DNA of 64,000 bases from Parabacteroides distasonis (lineage in GTDB: Bacteria; Bacteroidota; Bacteroidia; Bacteroidales; Tannerellaceae). A program made the translations under genes and the position numbers. This document shows, piece after piece, positions 1 to 7,197 of this stretch. The stretch is taken from positions 1-64,000 of the forward strand of contig SUXM01000007.1 in assembly GCA_015060925.1 (NCBI GenBank), in the 5' to 3' direction. The notes beneath the pieces are model-generated. The model was not told where the DNA came from, did no database searches, and was given only the letters and a program-made list of their open reading frames with translations. Every line of letters starts with the position of its first letter. The first letter of the stretch is position 1.

Positions 1-207
1 TTATTTTGATGAATTGAGTAGTTCCTTTATATCCACATCAAGCAAATTCGCCACCTGACGTAAAGTGTCAAGTGTTGGCTGTACAGTATTTGTACACCAT
101 TTAGAGACAGTGGCAGGGTCTCGACCAATTTGTTCAGCCAACCATTTTGCTGTACGTTTCTGTTCTATAAGAACTATTTTTAATCTGTTTATATCTTCCT
201 TGCTCAT
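1..207 (-). CDS. XRE-family HTH transcriptional regulator
   Basis: A 68-residue DNA-binding protein that consists of little more than one helix-turn-helix. The segment TAKWLAEQIGRDPATVSKWC followed by PTLDTLRQVANLLDVDIKEL is a typical Cro/CI (XRE) fold of five helices. The ORF track starts 40 residues upstream, but I choose the ATG at 205-207: the longer N-terminus has no homology-like character and a TAnnTTTG promoter element (232-239, minus) lies inside it. Single-domain XRE proteins act either as self-regulating repressors or as antitoxin-like partners; no toxin partner is visible within the window, and the partner could lie beyond the left edge. Direct repeats (300-331) and a 26-bp palindrome (416-441) upstream are candidate operators. 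Family call is strong, target unknown. Confidence 0.85.
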   Translation of the reverse strand: MSKEDINRLKIVLIEQKRTAKWLAEQIGRDPATVSKWCTNTVQPTLDTLRQVANLLDVDIKELLNSSK

Positions 208-231
208 GATGCAACTTCTTTGCGTTTGGTG

Positions 232-239
232 CAAAATTA
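232..239 (-). promoter_or_regulatory. -7 promoter element of XRE gene
   Basis: Reads TAATTTTG on the minus strand, matching the Bacteroidetes sigma-ABfr -7 consensus TAnnTTTG, 24 bases ahead of the chosen ATG. No clear -33 TTTG was identified. Confidence 0.5.
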
Positions 240-299
240 TAAGTATTTTTTGTAAACTATGAATATTTATAGATGTTAATAATAAGAACTCTGTAAAAG

Positions 300-331
300 T
301 ACCCAAGAAAATTGAGTTGATACCCAAGAAA
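300..331. repeat. Two direct repeats TACCCAAGAAA, 21-bp period
   Basis: TACCCAAGAAA occurs at 300-310 and again at 321-331, exactly two helical turns apart, upstream of the XRE gene promoter. The spacing would place two protein monomers or dimers on the same DNA face. Binding by the neighbouring XRE protein is inference only. Confidence 0.6.
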
Positions 332-415
332 TAATGAGAGTATAGAGGTGATTTAATAAAGCTGTACCTAATTTGGCTATGTTGAATAATGATTGTTTGA
401 GCCTTTCTTGATTTA

Positions 416-441
416 GATTGTGAACACGCGTGTTCACAATC
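416..441. repeat. 26-bp perfect palindrome
   Basis: A perfect inverted repeat with no spacer; its central 20 bases read TGTGAACACGCGTGTTCACA and it extends three more bases on each side. There is no T-run on either flank, so it is not an intrinsic terminator. It lies in a gene-free stretch between the XRE regulator and the dnaK terminator. It could be an operator for a dimeric regulator, a recombinase or resolution site, or a cruciform-prone element. Confidence 0.8.
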
Positions 442-678
442 CGAATTTGTAGCTGAAGAATATTGGTTTATATATAAAGTTGGATATTCATATACAGACT
501 TTGCAATTACAGATTATTTCAAATTTAGTTGCTGGTATATCTTATATTTGGTATATTATAACCTATCTTAAAGCGGATTTTGTATTTGTTGTCACATTTT
601 CTACTTTTAAGTGTCGGTACAATTATGGTATATAATATACAACAATATTTCAACATACAAGCATAATTGAAGAAAAAT
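442..678. other. Gene-free AT-rich spacer
   Basis: Between the palindrome and the dnaK terminator. The 60-residue minus-strand ORF here (525-707) runs through the terminator hairpin, is rich in Phe/Ile/Tyr and has no recognisable motif. I see nothing else in it. Confidence 0.5.
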
Positions 679-723
679 TGTATAAAAAGAAATAGGATGT
701 AACTCATTGAGCTACACCCTATT
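679..723 (-). terminator. Intrinsic terminator of dnaK
   Basis: On the minus strand the arms (723-709 and 705-691) pair over 15 bases with two G-U pairs and a three-base loop, followed by TCTTTTTATA. It lies about 34 bases beyond the dnaK stop. Confidence 0.85.
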
Positions 724-756
724 TAGTTATTGATTTTTATTGTTTGTTATCTCAGA

Positions 757-2670
757 CTACTTAACTTCTTCGAAATCAACATCTGTTACACCACCATCTT
801 GTTTGTTGTTTCCTGCATTACCAGCTTGTTGGCCACCGAAATTAGCACCTTGTGCACCACCTTGTGCATTCTGTGCGTTATACATTTCTTGGCTTGCAGC
901 CTGGAATACACTGTTCAATTCTGCCATAGCGGCATCAATACCTGCTATATCTTGAGCTTTATGAGCATCTTTTAATTTACCCAAAGCAGCTTCGATAGGC
1001 GCCTTCTTATCTGCTGGAATCTTATCGCCAAGATCTTTCAATTGTTTTTCAGTTTGGAAGATCATACTGTCAGCTTGGTTTAGCTTGTCGATACGTTCTT
1101 TTTCCTTTTTGTCTGCTTCAGCGTTAGCTTGAGCTTCTTCCTTCATTCGTTTAACTTCTTCGTCGCTCAAACCACTTGAAGCTTCAATGCGGATACTCTG
1201 AATTTTACCTGTTCCTTTATCCTTGGCAGATACATTTAAGATACCGTTCGCATCGATGTCAAATGTCACTTCAATCTGAGGAACACCACGTTGGGCAGCA
1301 GGGATGCCATCTAAATGGAAACGACCGATAGACTTGTTGTCTTTAGCCATAGAACGTTCACCCTGTAAAACGTGGATTTCTACAGAAGGCTGATTGTCAA
1401 CAGCTGTAGTAAATGTCTCAGATTTCTTTGTAGGGATGGTTGTATTTGCTTCAATCAATTTAGTCATTACGCCACCCATTGTTTCGATACCCAATGATAA
1501 CGGAGTAACATCCAACAAAAGAACATCTTTTACTTCACCAGTCAATACACCTCCTTGGATAGCTGCACCTACAGCAACTACTTCGTCAGGGTTCACGCCT
1601 TTAGAAGGTGCTTTTCCAAAGAACTGTTCTACGATAGCCTGAACAGCCGGGATACGAGTAGAACCACCTACCAAGATAACTTCGTCAATATCAGATGTAC
1701 TTAAACCTGCGTCTTTCAAAGATTGGCGGCATGGTTCGATACAAGCCTGAATCAAGCTGTCTGCCAACTGTTCGAATTTTGCACGAGTCAAAGTCTTAAC
1801 CAAGTGCTTTGGCACACCATTTACCGGCATGATGTATGGCAAGTTGATTTCTGTACTTGTTGTGCTTGAAAGCTCAATTTTTGCTTTTTCTGCAGCCTCT
1901 TTCAAACGTTGCAATGCCATTGGGTCTTGACGTAAGTCAACACCTTCTTCACGTAAGAACTCTTCTGCTAACCAGTCGATAATCACATGGTCAAAGTCAT
2001 CACCTCCCAAGTGGGTATCACCGTTAGTTGATTTTACTTCAAAAACACCGTCACCTAATTCCAAGATAGAGATATCAAAAGTACCACCACCTAAGTCAAA
2101 AACGGCGATCTTCATGTCTTTGTTTGTTTTATCCAAACCGTAAGCCAAAGAAGCAGCTGTCGGTTCGTTTACGATACGGCGGACAGTCAAACCTGCAATT
2201 TCGCCAGCTTCTTTTGTTGCCTGGCGTTGAGCGTCACTGAAGTATGCCGGAACAGTAATGACTGCTTCTGTCACTTCTTGACCTAAATAATCTTCAGCTG
2301 TTTTCTTCATTTTCTGGAGAACCATTGCTGAAATTTCCTGCGGAGTGTATAAGCGACCGTCAATATCTACGCGCGGAGTGTTGTTCTCTCCACGAACTAC
2401 CTTATAAGGTACGCGAGTGATTTCTTTTTGAACTTGGTCGTATGTTTCACCCATGAAACGTTTGATCGAGAATATTGTCTTTTCCGGATTCGTGATTGCC
2501 TGGCGTTTTGCCGGGTCACCTACTTTACGTTCACCACCTTCAACAAATGCTACAATAGAAGGGGTTGTTCTTTTACCTTCACTGTTTGTAATAACAACCG
2601 GTTCGTTACCTTCTAATACGGCAACACATGAGTTGGTTGTTCCTAAGTCGATACCAATAATTTTTCCCAT
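757..2670 (-). CDS. dnaK: Molecular chaperone DnaK (Hsp70)
   Basis: ATP-dependent Hsp70 chaperone that binds exposed hydrophobic segments of unfolded proteins in the cytoplasm, normally with DnaJ and GrpE. At 637 residues it has the family's usual length. The N-terminal nucleotide-binding domain starts with [25 protein letters not shown] (about residue 192) and the substrate-binding domain start near residue 390 ([17 protein letters not shown]) are textbook. The lid is followed by a Gly/Asn/Gln-rich tail ending in [10 protein letters not shown], the EEVD-like end of bacterial DnaK. It is monocistronic: own terminator downstream and a 430-bp spacer upstream; dnaJ and grpE are not in the window. 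No CIRCE inverted repeat was found upstream. Confidence 0.98.
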   Translation of the reverse strand: MGKIIGIDLGTTNSCVAVLEGNEPVVITNSEGKRTTPSIVAFVEGGERKVGDPAKRQAITNPEKTIFSIKRFMGETYDQVQKEITRVPYKVVRGENNTPRVDIDGRLYTPQEISAMVLQKMKKTAEDYLGQEVTEAVITVPAYFSDAQRQATKEAGEIAGLTVRRIVNEPTAASLAYGLDKTNKDMKIAVFDLGGGTFDISILELGDGVFEVKSTNGDTHLGGDDFDHVIIDWLAEEFLREEGVDLRQDPMALQRLKEAAEKAKIELSSTTSTEINLPYIMPVNGVPKHLVKTLTRAKFEQLADSLIQACIEPCRQSLKDAGLSTSDIDEVILVGGSTRIPAVQAIVEQFFGKAPSKGVNPDEVVAVGAAIQGGVLTGEVKDVLLLDVTPLSLGIETMGGVMTKLIEANTTIPTKKSETFTTAVDNQPSVEIHVLQGERSMAKDNKSIGRFHLDGIPAAQRGVPQIEVTFDIDANGILNVSAKDKGTGKIQSIRIEASSGLSDEEVKRMKEEAQANAEADKKEKERIDKLNQADSMIFQTEKQLKDLGDKIPADKKAPIEAALGKLKDAHKAQDIAGIDAAMAELNSVFQAASQEMYNAQNAQGGAQGANFGGQQAGNAGNNKQDGGVTDVDFEEVK

Positions 2671-3018
2671 AATGAAAATATTTTATCGTTATTATTCTTT
2701 TTCTTTTTATTTGTTTTTAATCTTTTGTTCTTTGCGAACTCGTTATTCATTGTACAAATGGTATGCCAAAGTAGGTGATGAGGATTTATAATAGTCGTGC
2801 TGGCAGGAAAATGTGACAATAAGTCAGTCTGAGGTTTCTCAGTATGGGATTTTTGTTTCAACCTATGAAACTTTTAGTTTCTCACCTGAAATTTCAGGTT
2901 TCATGGGCAGAAACTTTTTTCTCATCGGTATGAGAATTTTTTCTCATGGGGAGGGGATTTTATAAAACTAAGGTTTGACAAAATGGCAGAACCTGAAAGG
3001 AAAAACTGGTAGTTAAAG
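2671..3018. other. Upstream region of dnaK, no gene
   Basis: Holds a 16-bp perfect palindrome ACCTGAAATTTCAGGT (2884-2899) and the first copy of the TTCTCAT hairpin repeat (2911-2951). I found no exact TAnnTTTG element in front of dnaK; the nearest are off-by-one matches, so the promoter may be of another class. Small ORFs here (2453-2791 plus, 2643-2861 minus) are shadows. Confidence 0.5.
2911..2951. repeat. TTCTCAT hairpin repeat, copy 1
   Basis: TTCTCAT-CGGT-ATGAGAA forms a 7-bp stem with a four-base loop and is followed by TTTTTT and a further CTCAT half-site. A 30+ base stretch is nearly identical to copy 2 at 36359-36397 (two differences in the loop). It lies about 240 bases upstream of dnaK with no plus-strand gene before it, so it is not a simple terminator. 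Confidence 0.75.
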
Positions 3019-3058
3019 TAAAAAGCCTTGGAATTTACATGTGATTCCAAAGCTTTTT
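3019..3058 (-). terminator. Intrinsic terminator of small membrane protein gene
   Basis: Arms 3021-3034 and 3044-3057 pair over 14 bases on the minus strand (one G-U) around a nine-base loop. The plus-strand flank has six Ts, the minus-strand flank TTTTACTTT, so it may work in both directions. Confidence 0.7.
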
Positions 3059-3102
3059 TATAAACATTAGGTTGTTAAATACAGTTAGATTTTTTTTGTC
3101 GG

Positions 3103-3288
3103 TTATTTAAACCATTCTTCAATGTGGTTTTTGGCAAATAAATAATAAACCAAAAGACCAATCCAACCTGTAACCAATAATAAAACAGTACAGATGATTT
3201 TACCGACTGTAGAAATGTTTTTCTTGAATACATCAACCACTGCCAAGATAGCAAGTATCGTACCCGCGAGCCAAATAATAGTACCCAT
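3103..3288 (-). CDS. Small two-TM protein, PLDc_N-like domain
   Basis: A 61-residue inner-membrane mini-protein with two hydrophobic helices (IIWLAGTILAILAVVDVF, about residues 4-20, and IICTVLLLVTGWIGLLVYYLF, about 31-51) joined by a short basic loop (KKN), and a charged C-terminal end NHIEEWFK. This pattern resembles the stand-alone PLDc_N (phospholipase D/nuclease N-terminal) domain common in Bacteroidetes. No catalytic HKD motif is present, so it is not a phospholipase. The start ATG is the first in the frame. It stands alone with its own terminator. Function unknown; membrane location is a confident prediction. Confidence 0.75.
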   Translation of the reverse strand: MGTIIWLAGTILAILAVVDVFKKNISTVGKIICTVLLLVTGWIGLLVYYLFAKNHIEEWFK

Positions 3289-3408
3289 AATCTTTAATTT
3301 ATTAAGTATAAAAATATTTTTGGTTGCAAATTAAGTGATTTATATTCTAATAGCCTTTATAATTGCCTATATTTTAACTTGAATTTCAAATTACGTAGAA
3401 TGTTTTAT

Positions 3409-3416
3409 TATCTTTG
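3409..3416 (+). promoter_or_regulatory. -7 promoter element of Gfo/Idh lipoprotein gene
   Basis: TATCTTTG matches the Bacteroidetes TAnnTTTG element, about 57 bases ahead of the ATG at 3473. Confidence 0.6.
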
Positions 3417-3472
3417 TCCTTTAACAAATTATAGAATAAAGTGCTTATTAATAACTTAATATATATCATAGA

Positions 3473-4873
3473 ATGAAAAAATATTTAGTGTATTCTGTGG
3501 CAGCATTGTTGGTGGGTTCTTCTTGTGGAACCAAACAAGAAAAGGGTGTTGGTGGCTTTACTGGCGCAGCTGGGGAGGTCAAGTTGGTTACTTTGGATCC
3601 GGGGCATTTCCACGCGGCATTAGTTCAAAAGGTCTCTTATCCTCAAGTATCTAAGGATGTTTATGTCTATGCTCCAGGAGGGTTTGATGTGAATGAACAT
3701 TTAAAACGTATTGAAGGCTTTAATTCTCGTGCTGAAAATCCTACTGACTGGAATGAAATTGTATACTCCGGAGATGACTTTTTGGAAAAGATGTTGTCTG
3801 AAAAGAGGGGGAACGTGATGGTGCAAGCCGGTAATAATGGCAAAAAGACTGAATATATAAAGAAGACATTGGAAGCTGGTATCAATGTCCTTTCGGATAA
3901 ACCGATGGCTATTAATAGTCAAAATTTCCGATTGCTGGAACAATGTTTTGAGATAGCTAAGGAAAAGAATGTCATGCTATATGATATTATGACAGAAAGA
4001 AATGAGATTACAACGATGTTACAACGGGAACTTTCTACAATTCCAGCTATTTATGGCGAACAATTGGTTGGAACGCCTGAAGAACCTGCCATTGTGAAAG
4101 AAAGTGTCCATCATTTATTGAAATTTGTGGATAATAAACCTTTGACCCGCCCGGTTTGGTATTTTGACGTTACTCAACAAGGAGAGGGTATTGTGGATGT
4201 GACTACCCATTTGGTTGACCTTGTGCAGTGGGAGGCTTTTCCTGAACAAATTATTGATTATAAAAAGGATATTGAATTGTTGGATGCAAACCGTTGGGCT
4301 ACTTCTATCAGCTTGGATGAATTTAAACAGGTGACAGGGACAGATGCTTATCCTGACTTTTTGAAGAAAGATGTCGTGAGTGATACGTTGAAACTTTTTT
4401 GCAATGGAGATATTTTATATAAGATAAAAGGAGTGACAGCTAAAGTGTCAGTTATTTGGAATTATACCTTCCCGGAAGGAGGTGGCGATACCCATTTTTC
4501 TGTCATGAGAGGAAGTAAGGCAGATTTGGTTATCCGTCAAGGAAAAGAACAAAACTATCGTCCGGAATTATTTATAGAGGTTGCTAAGAATATAGATAAG
4601 ACCTCTTATGAAAAAGACTTGAGTAGTGCAATGGAGAAAGTAATGGCTGCATATCCTGGAGTGGCTTTAAAGAAAGTGGCAGATGGTATATGGTTGGTTG
4701 ATATCCCTGTAGAATATCGTGTTGGGCATGAGGCTCATTTCGGACAGGTTACCGAACATTTTTTACAGTATTTAAAAGATGGTAAATTGCCGGATTGGGA
4801 AGTTCCCAATATGTTAGCTAAGTATTATACTACTACAGCAGCATTAGATTTGGCAAAGGCAAAAACAAAATAA
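3473..4873 (+). CDS. Gfo/Idh/MocA-type putative oxidoreductase lipoprotein
   Basis: A 466-residue lipoprotein: signal MKKYLVYSVAALLVGSSC has a lipobox ending at Cys18, so the mature protein should be anchored in the envelope. The N-terminal half resembles an NAD(P)-binding Gfo/Idh/MocA domain (VTLDPGHFHAALVQ about residue 38; SDKPMAI about residue 141), and the C-terminal half matches the Bacteroidales putative-oxidoreductase C-terminal domain family. The canonical GxGxxG Rossmann motif is not evident at the N-terminus, so redox activity is not assured. Members usually occur near glycan degradation genes; here it stands alone between two terminators. Substrate unknown. Confidence 0.8.
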   Translation: MKKYLVYSVAALLVGSSCGTKQEKGVGGFTGAAGEVKLVTLDPGHFHAALVQKVSYPQVSKDVYVYAPGGFDVNEHLKRIEGFNSRAENPTDWNEIVYSGDDFLEKMLSEKRGNVMVQAGNNGKKTEYIKKTLEAGINVLSDKPMAINSQNFRLLEQCFEIAKEKNVMLYDIMTERNEITTMLQRELSTIPAIYGEQLVGTPEEPAIVKESVHHLLKFVDNKPLTRPVWYFDVTQQGEGIVDVTTHLVDLVQWEAFPEQIIDYKKDIELLDANRWATSISLDEFKQVTGTDAYPDFLKKDVVSDTLKLFCNGDILYKIKGVTAKVSVIWNYTFPEGGGDTHFSVMRGSKADLVIRQGKEQNYRPELFIEVAKNIDKTSYEKDLSSAMEKVMAAYPGVALKKVADGIWLVDIPVEYRVGHEAHFGQVTEHFLQYLKDGKLPDWEVPNMLAKYYTTTAALDLAKAKTK

Positions 4874-4881
4874 GGAACGAA

Positions 4882-4918
4882 AGAAAGCCCCTAAAGTTAC
4901 AAACTTTAGGGGCTTTCT
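4882..4918. terminator. Bidirectional terminator between convergent genes
   Basis: Perfect 16-bp stem (4882-4897 with 4903-4918) around a five-base loop, stem AGAAAGCCCCTAAAGT. It serves the oxidoreductase gene on the plus strand and rng on the minus strand. Confidence 0.85.
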
Positions 4919-4926
4919 ATTAAAGA

Positions 4927-6507
4927 CTATTTGATCTCTTTTTCCTCCATCATGTCTAATTCATTTTTGTCTGAATCAATGAATTTGTATTCTAAGAAAC
5001 TTAGACTTTGGTTTGGAATAACTTTGATACCAAATGAATATTTGAATTTCCATTTCCAATCAAGAGGAAATATCCCGCTTTTAATAAATGCTGCAACATA
5101 CGGATGTATATGCAAGGCAAATTTCTTCACTTTATGTTTGTTTACCAAGCAATCAATTTTTCCTTCTAAACTATCCGTAAATAAAATAGAAGGTTTGATT
5201 GTCCCTGTCCCGAAACAGGTGGGGCAAGATTCTGAAGTGTCGACATCCATTGCAGGACGAACACGTTGACGAGTGATTTGCATTAATCCAAACTTGCTTA
5301 GTGGCAAAATGTTGTGTTTGGCTCGGTCATTAGACATCGCTTTTGTCATGTGCTCAAATAACTTTTGCCGGTTGGCAGCTTCTGTCATATCAATGAAGTC
5401 GATGACGATAATACCTCCCATATCACGTAGACGTAATTGGCGTGCAATTTCATCTGCGGCAGCGGTGTTGACATCTATGGCTGTCTTTTCTTGGGCATCG
5501 CTCCCTTTTGAACGGTTTCCGCTATTTACGTCAATCACATGCATTGCTTCTGTATGTTCGATAATTAAATAAGCCCCACTCTTATATGTAACGGTGCGTC
5601 CAAACAATGATTTGATTTGTTTAGTAATAGCAAAATTGTCAAATATAGGAAGCTCTCCGGTGTATCGTTGTACAATCTCTTCTCGCCCAGGAGCTATTAA
5701 ACTGACATAATCACGAATATTGTTATATACTTCAGCATCGTTTACATAAATATTTTGAAAAGAGGGGTTGAATATATCACGAAGTAAAGCCACTGCTCTT
5801 GCTGTCTCTTCATAAATAAGAGCTGGTGCTTTTAATTTGGTTATTTTAGTGATATTATCTTCCCAACGTTTCACTAATGTCTTTAATTCATGATCGAGTT
5901 CGGCAACTCGTTTTCCTTCTGAGGATGTACGGACGATTACGCTGAAATTCTTTGGTTTAATGCTTTGTATTAATTGGCGTAAACGTGCACGCTCTTCATT
6001 TGATTTGATTTTAGTGGAGACTGATACTTTATCTGCAAATGGGATCAAGACAATGTATCTTCCTGCAAATGATAGTTCGGATGTTAACCGAGGACCTTTA
6101 GTTGAAATAGGTTCTTTGGCAATTTGTACCAATACTTCTTGACCAACTTTTAGCACATCACTGATGCTTCCCTCTTTTTCTATTTCGGGAAGAATATGCA
6201 TTTTGGAAATAGAAGGAATTTTCTTTTCCCCTTTTTGTTCGTCTAATGCTTGTTTAAGGAATTTTTGTTGAGTGTTGAAGTTAGGACCTAAATCCAAATA
6301 GTGAAGAAACGCATCTTTTTTATAACCAACATCAATGAATGCAGCATTCAACCCAGGCATAATTTTTTTTACTTTGCCTAAGTATATATCACCAACAGAA
6401 AAAGAGACATTACGAGCCTCCCTTTGAAGCTCAACAAGACTCTTATCCTCCAAAACGGCGATAGATACCTCTTTGGGTTGTACATCAACTACTAATTCAC
6501 TTATCAC
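4927..6507 (-). CDS. rng: Ribonuclease E/G family endoribonuclease
   Basis: Single-strand-specific endoribonuclease for rRNA maturation and mRNA turnover. The 526-residue length fits RNase G rather than the much longer RNase E. An N-terminal S1 domain (VGDIYLGKVKKIMPGLNAAFIDVGYKK cut short here, about residues 38-63) is followed by the catalytic core with the metal-binding strand IDVNSG (about residue 328) and GGIIVIDFIDM (about 365), then the zinc-link CPTCFGTG (about 432). Start is a GTG at 6505-6507 (plus strand CAC). HU and a 29-residue mini-protein gene lie just upstream on the same strand, probably one transcript. A 14-bp hairpin sits in the leader 40 bases before the start, reminiscent of RNase E leader autoregulation (inference). 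Confidence 0.95.
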   Translation of the reverse strand: MISELVVDVQPKEVSIAVLEDKSLVELQREARNVSFSVGDIYLGKVKKIMPGLNAAFIDVGYKKDAFLHYLDLGPNFNTQQKFLKQALDEQKGEKKIPSISKMHILPEIEKEGSISDVLKVGQEVLVQIAKEPISTKGPRLTSELSFAGRYIVLIPFADKVSVSTKIKSNEERARLRQLIQSIKPKNFSVIVRTSSEGKRVAELDHELKTLVKRWEDNITKITKLKAPALIYEETARAVALLRDIFNPSFQNIYVNDAEVYNNIRDYVSLIAPGREEIVQRYTGELPIFDNFAITKQIKSLFGRTVTYKSGAYLIIEHTEAMHVIDVNSGNRSKGSDAQEKTAIDVNTAAADEIARQLRLRDMGGIIVIDFIDMTEAANRQKLFEHMTKAMSNDRAKHNILPLSKFGLMQITRQRVRPAMDVDTSESCPTCFGTGTIKPSILFTDSLEGKIDCLVNKHKVKKFALHIHPYVAAFIKSGIFPLDWKWKFKYSFGIKVIPNQSLSFLEYKFIDSDKNELDMMEEKEIK

Positions 6508-6547
6508 TTATAAAAAGAGGTTTAAATGAAGACCTTATTAAATACGC

Positions 6548-6588
6548 AAAGAACAAACTTAAAAGGTCTCTTATTAAGTTTGTTCTTT
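6548..6588 (-). promoter_or_regulatory. Hairpin in rng leader
   Basis: Perfect 14-bp inverted repeat (6548-6561 with 6575-6588, arm AAAGAACAAACTTA) with a 13-base loop, between the mini-protein stop and the rng start. There is no T-run on the minus-strand side, so it is unlikely to be a plain terminator; an attenuator, RNase processing site or stability element is more plausible. Confidence 0.6.
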
Positions 6589-6603
6589 AGAGTTTCGATA
6601 GAC

Positions 6604-6693
6604 TTATTTCTTTTTATGTCTATTCTTTTTTAGTCTCTTTTTGCGCTTGTGCGTAGACATTTTATGTCTTTTTCTTTTCTTTCCGCTAGGCAT
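6604..6693 (-). CDS. 29-residue basic mini-protein, AURKAIP1/COX24 (mS38-like) type
   Basis: Too short for the supplied ORF track. Frame ATG (6691-6693) to TAA (6604-6606) encodes MPSGKKRKRHKMSTHKRKKR followed by LKKNRHKKK, 29 residues of which about 60 percent are Lys, Arg or His. The KRKRHKM-x2-HKRKKRLKK pattern matches the COX24/AURKAIP1 C-terminal domain of the mitoribosomal protein mS38, and mini-proteins of this kind are widespread in Bacteroidetes, where they are presumed small ribosomal proteins. It sits between HU and rng in the same orientation with short gaps, which suits a translation-related role. Ribosome binding is inferred, not shown. Confidence 0.85.
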   Translation of the reverse strand: MPSGKKRKRHKMSTHKRKKRLKKNRHKKK

Positions 6694-6730
6694 AGTCTTA
6701 AAATTTTTAAATTAAACTATTATTAATTAA

Positions 6731-7003
6731 TTACTTTACGTCGTTCAAGAATGTTTTAGCCGGCTTAAATGACGGTATGTTATGTTCAGGAATAATGATC
6801 GTAGTATTTTTTGAAATATTACGAGCAGTTTTCTGAGCTCTCTTTTTTATAACGAAACTTCCAAACCCTCTTAAATAAACATTTTCACCTTGAGATAAAG
6901 CACCTTTTACAATGTCCATAAATGATTCAACACTATTTAAAACAGTCTGTTTATCAATACCTGTGCTTTTTGAAATCTCGCTAACAATATCTGCCTTAGT
7001 CAT
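6731..7003 (-). CDS. HU-family DNA-binding protein
   Basis: A 90-residue histone-like protein. MTKADIVSEISKSTGIDKQ starts the usual HU alpha-helical dimer region; LRGFGSFVIKKRAQKTARN is the beta-arm with the conserved GFGSF, and IPSFKPAKTFLNDVK is the canonical HU end. The ORF track adds 19 residues; I use the ATG at 7001-7003 because it matches the family start and the promoter element at 7058-7065 sits just upstream. It is the first gene of a minus-strand group with the COX24-type mini-protein and rng. Binds and bends DNA non-specifically. Confidence 0.95.
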   Translation of the reverse strand: MTKADIVSEISKSTGIDKQTVLNSVESFMDIVKGALSQGENVYLRGFGSFVIKKRAQKTARNISKNTTIIIPEHNIPSFKPAKTFLNDVK

Positions 7004-7057
7004 GTCTTTTATTTTAAATTTAATTAATTGATTTGAATCTATTAATTTTTTGGATTG

Positions 7058-7065
7058 CAAATATA
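7058..7065 (-). promoter_or_regulatory. -7 promoter element of HU gene
   Basis: TATATTTG on the minus strand, 55 bases ahead of the HU ATG; matches TAnnTTTG. Confidence 0.6.
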
Positions 7066-7144
7066 TAGCTTTTTATTTAAGTGTAAAAAGAAATACGAAT
7101 CAAATTTTGAGAAAAAGTTTCCTTGTATTTCATAGGATCTTATG

Positions 7145-7152
7145 TATGTTTG
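7145..7152 (+). promoter_or_regulatory. -7 promoter element of mutY operon
   Basis: TATGTTTG, matching TAnnTTTG, 46 bases before mutY; likely drives mutY-ssb-gldE-gldD-PPTase. Confidence 0.6.
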
Positions 7153-7197
7153 CAGTTGTCAATTGATTATTTGTCTTGATTAGATAAAAAAGATGAT

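Noticed and set aside
525-707. 60-residue minus-strand ORF beside dnaK
   Set aside because: Overlaps the dnaK terminator hairpin and is low-complexity Phe/Tyr/Ile.
2671-3102. CIRCE-type heat-shock operator ahead of dnaK
   Set aside because: I looked for TTAGCACTC-N9-GAGTGCTAA and found no resemblance; the palindrome at 2884-2899 is of another type.
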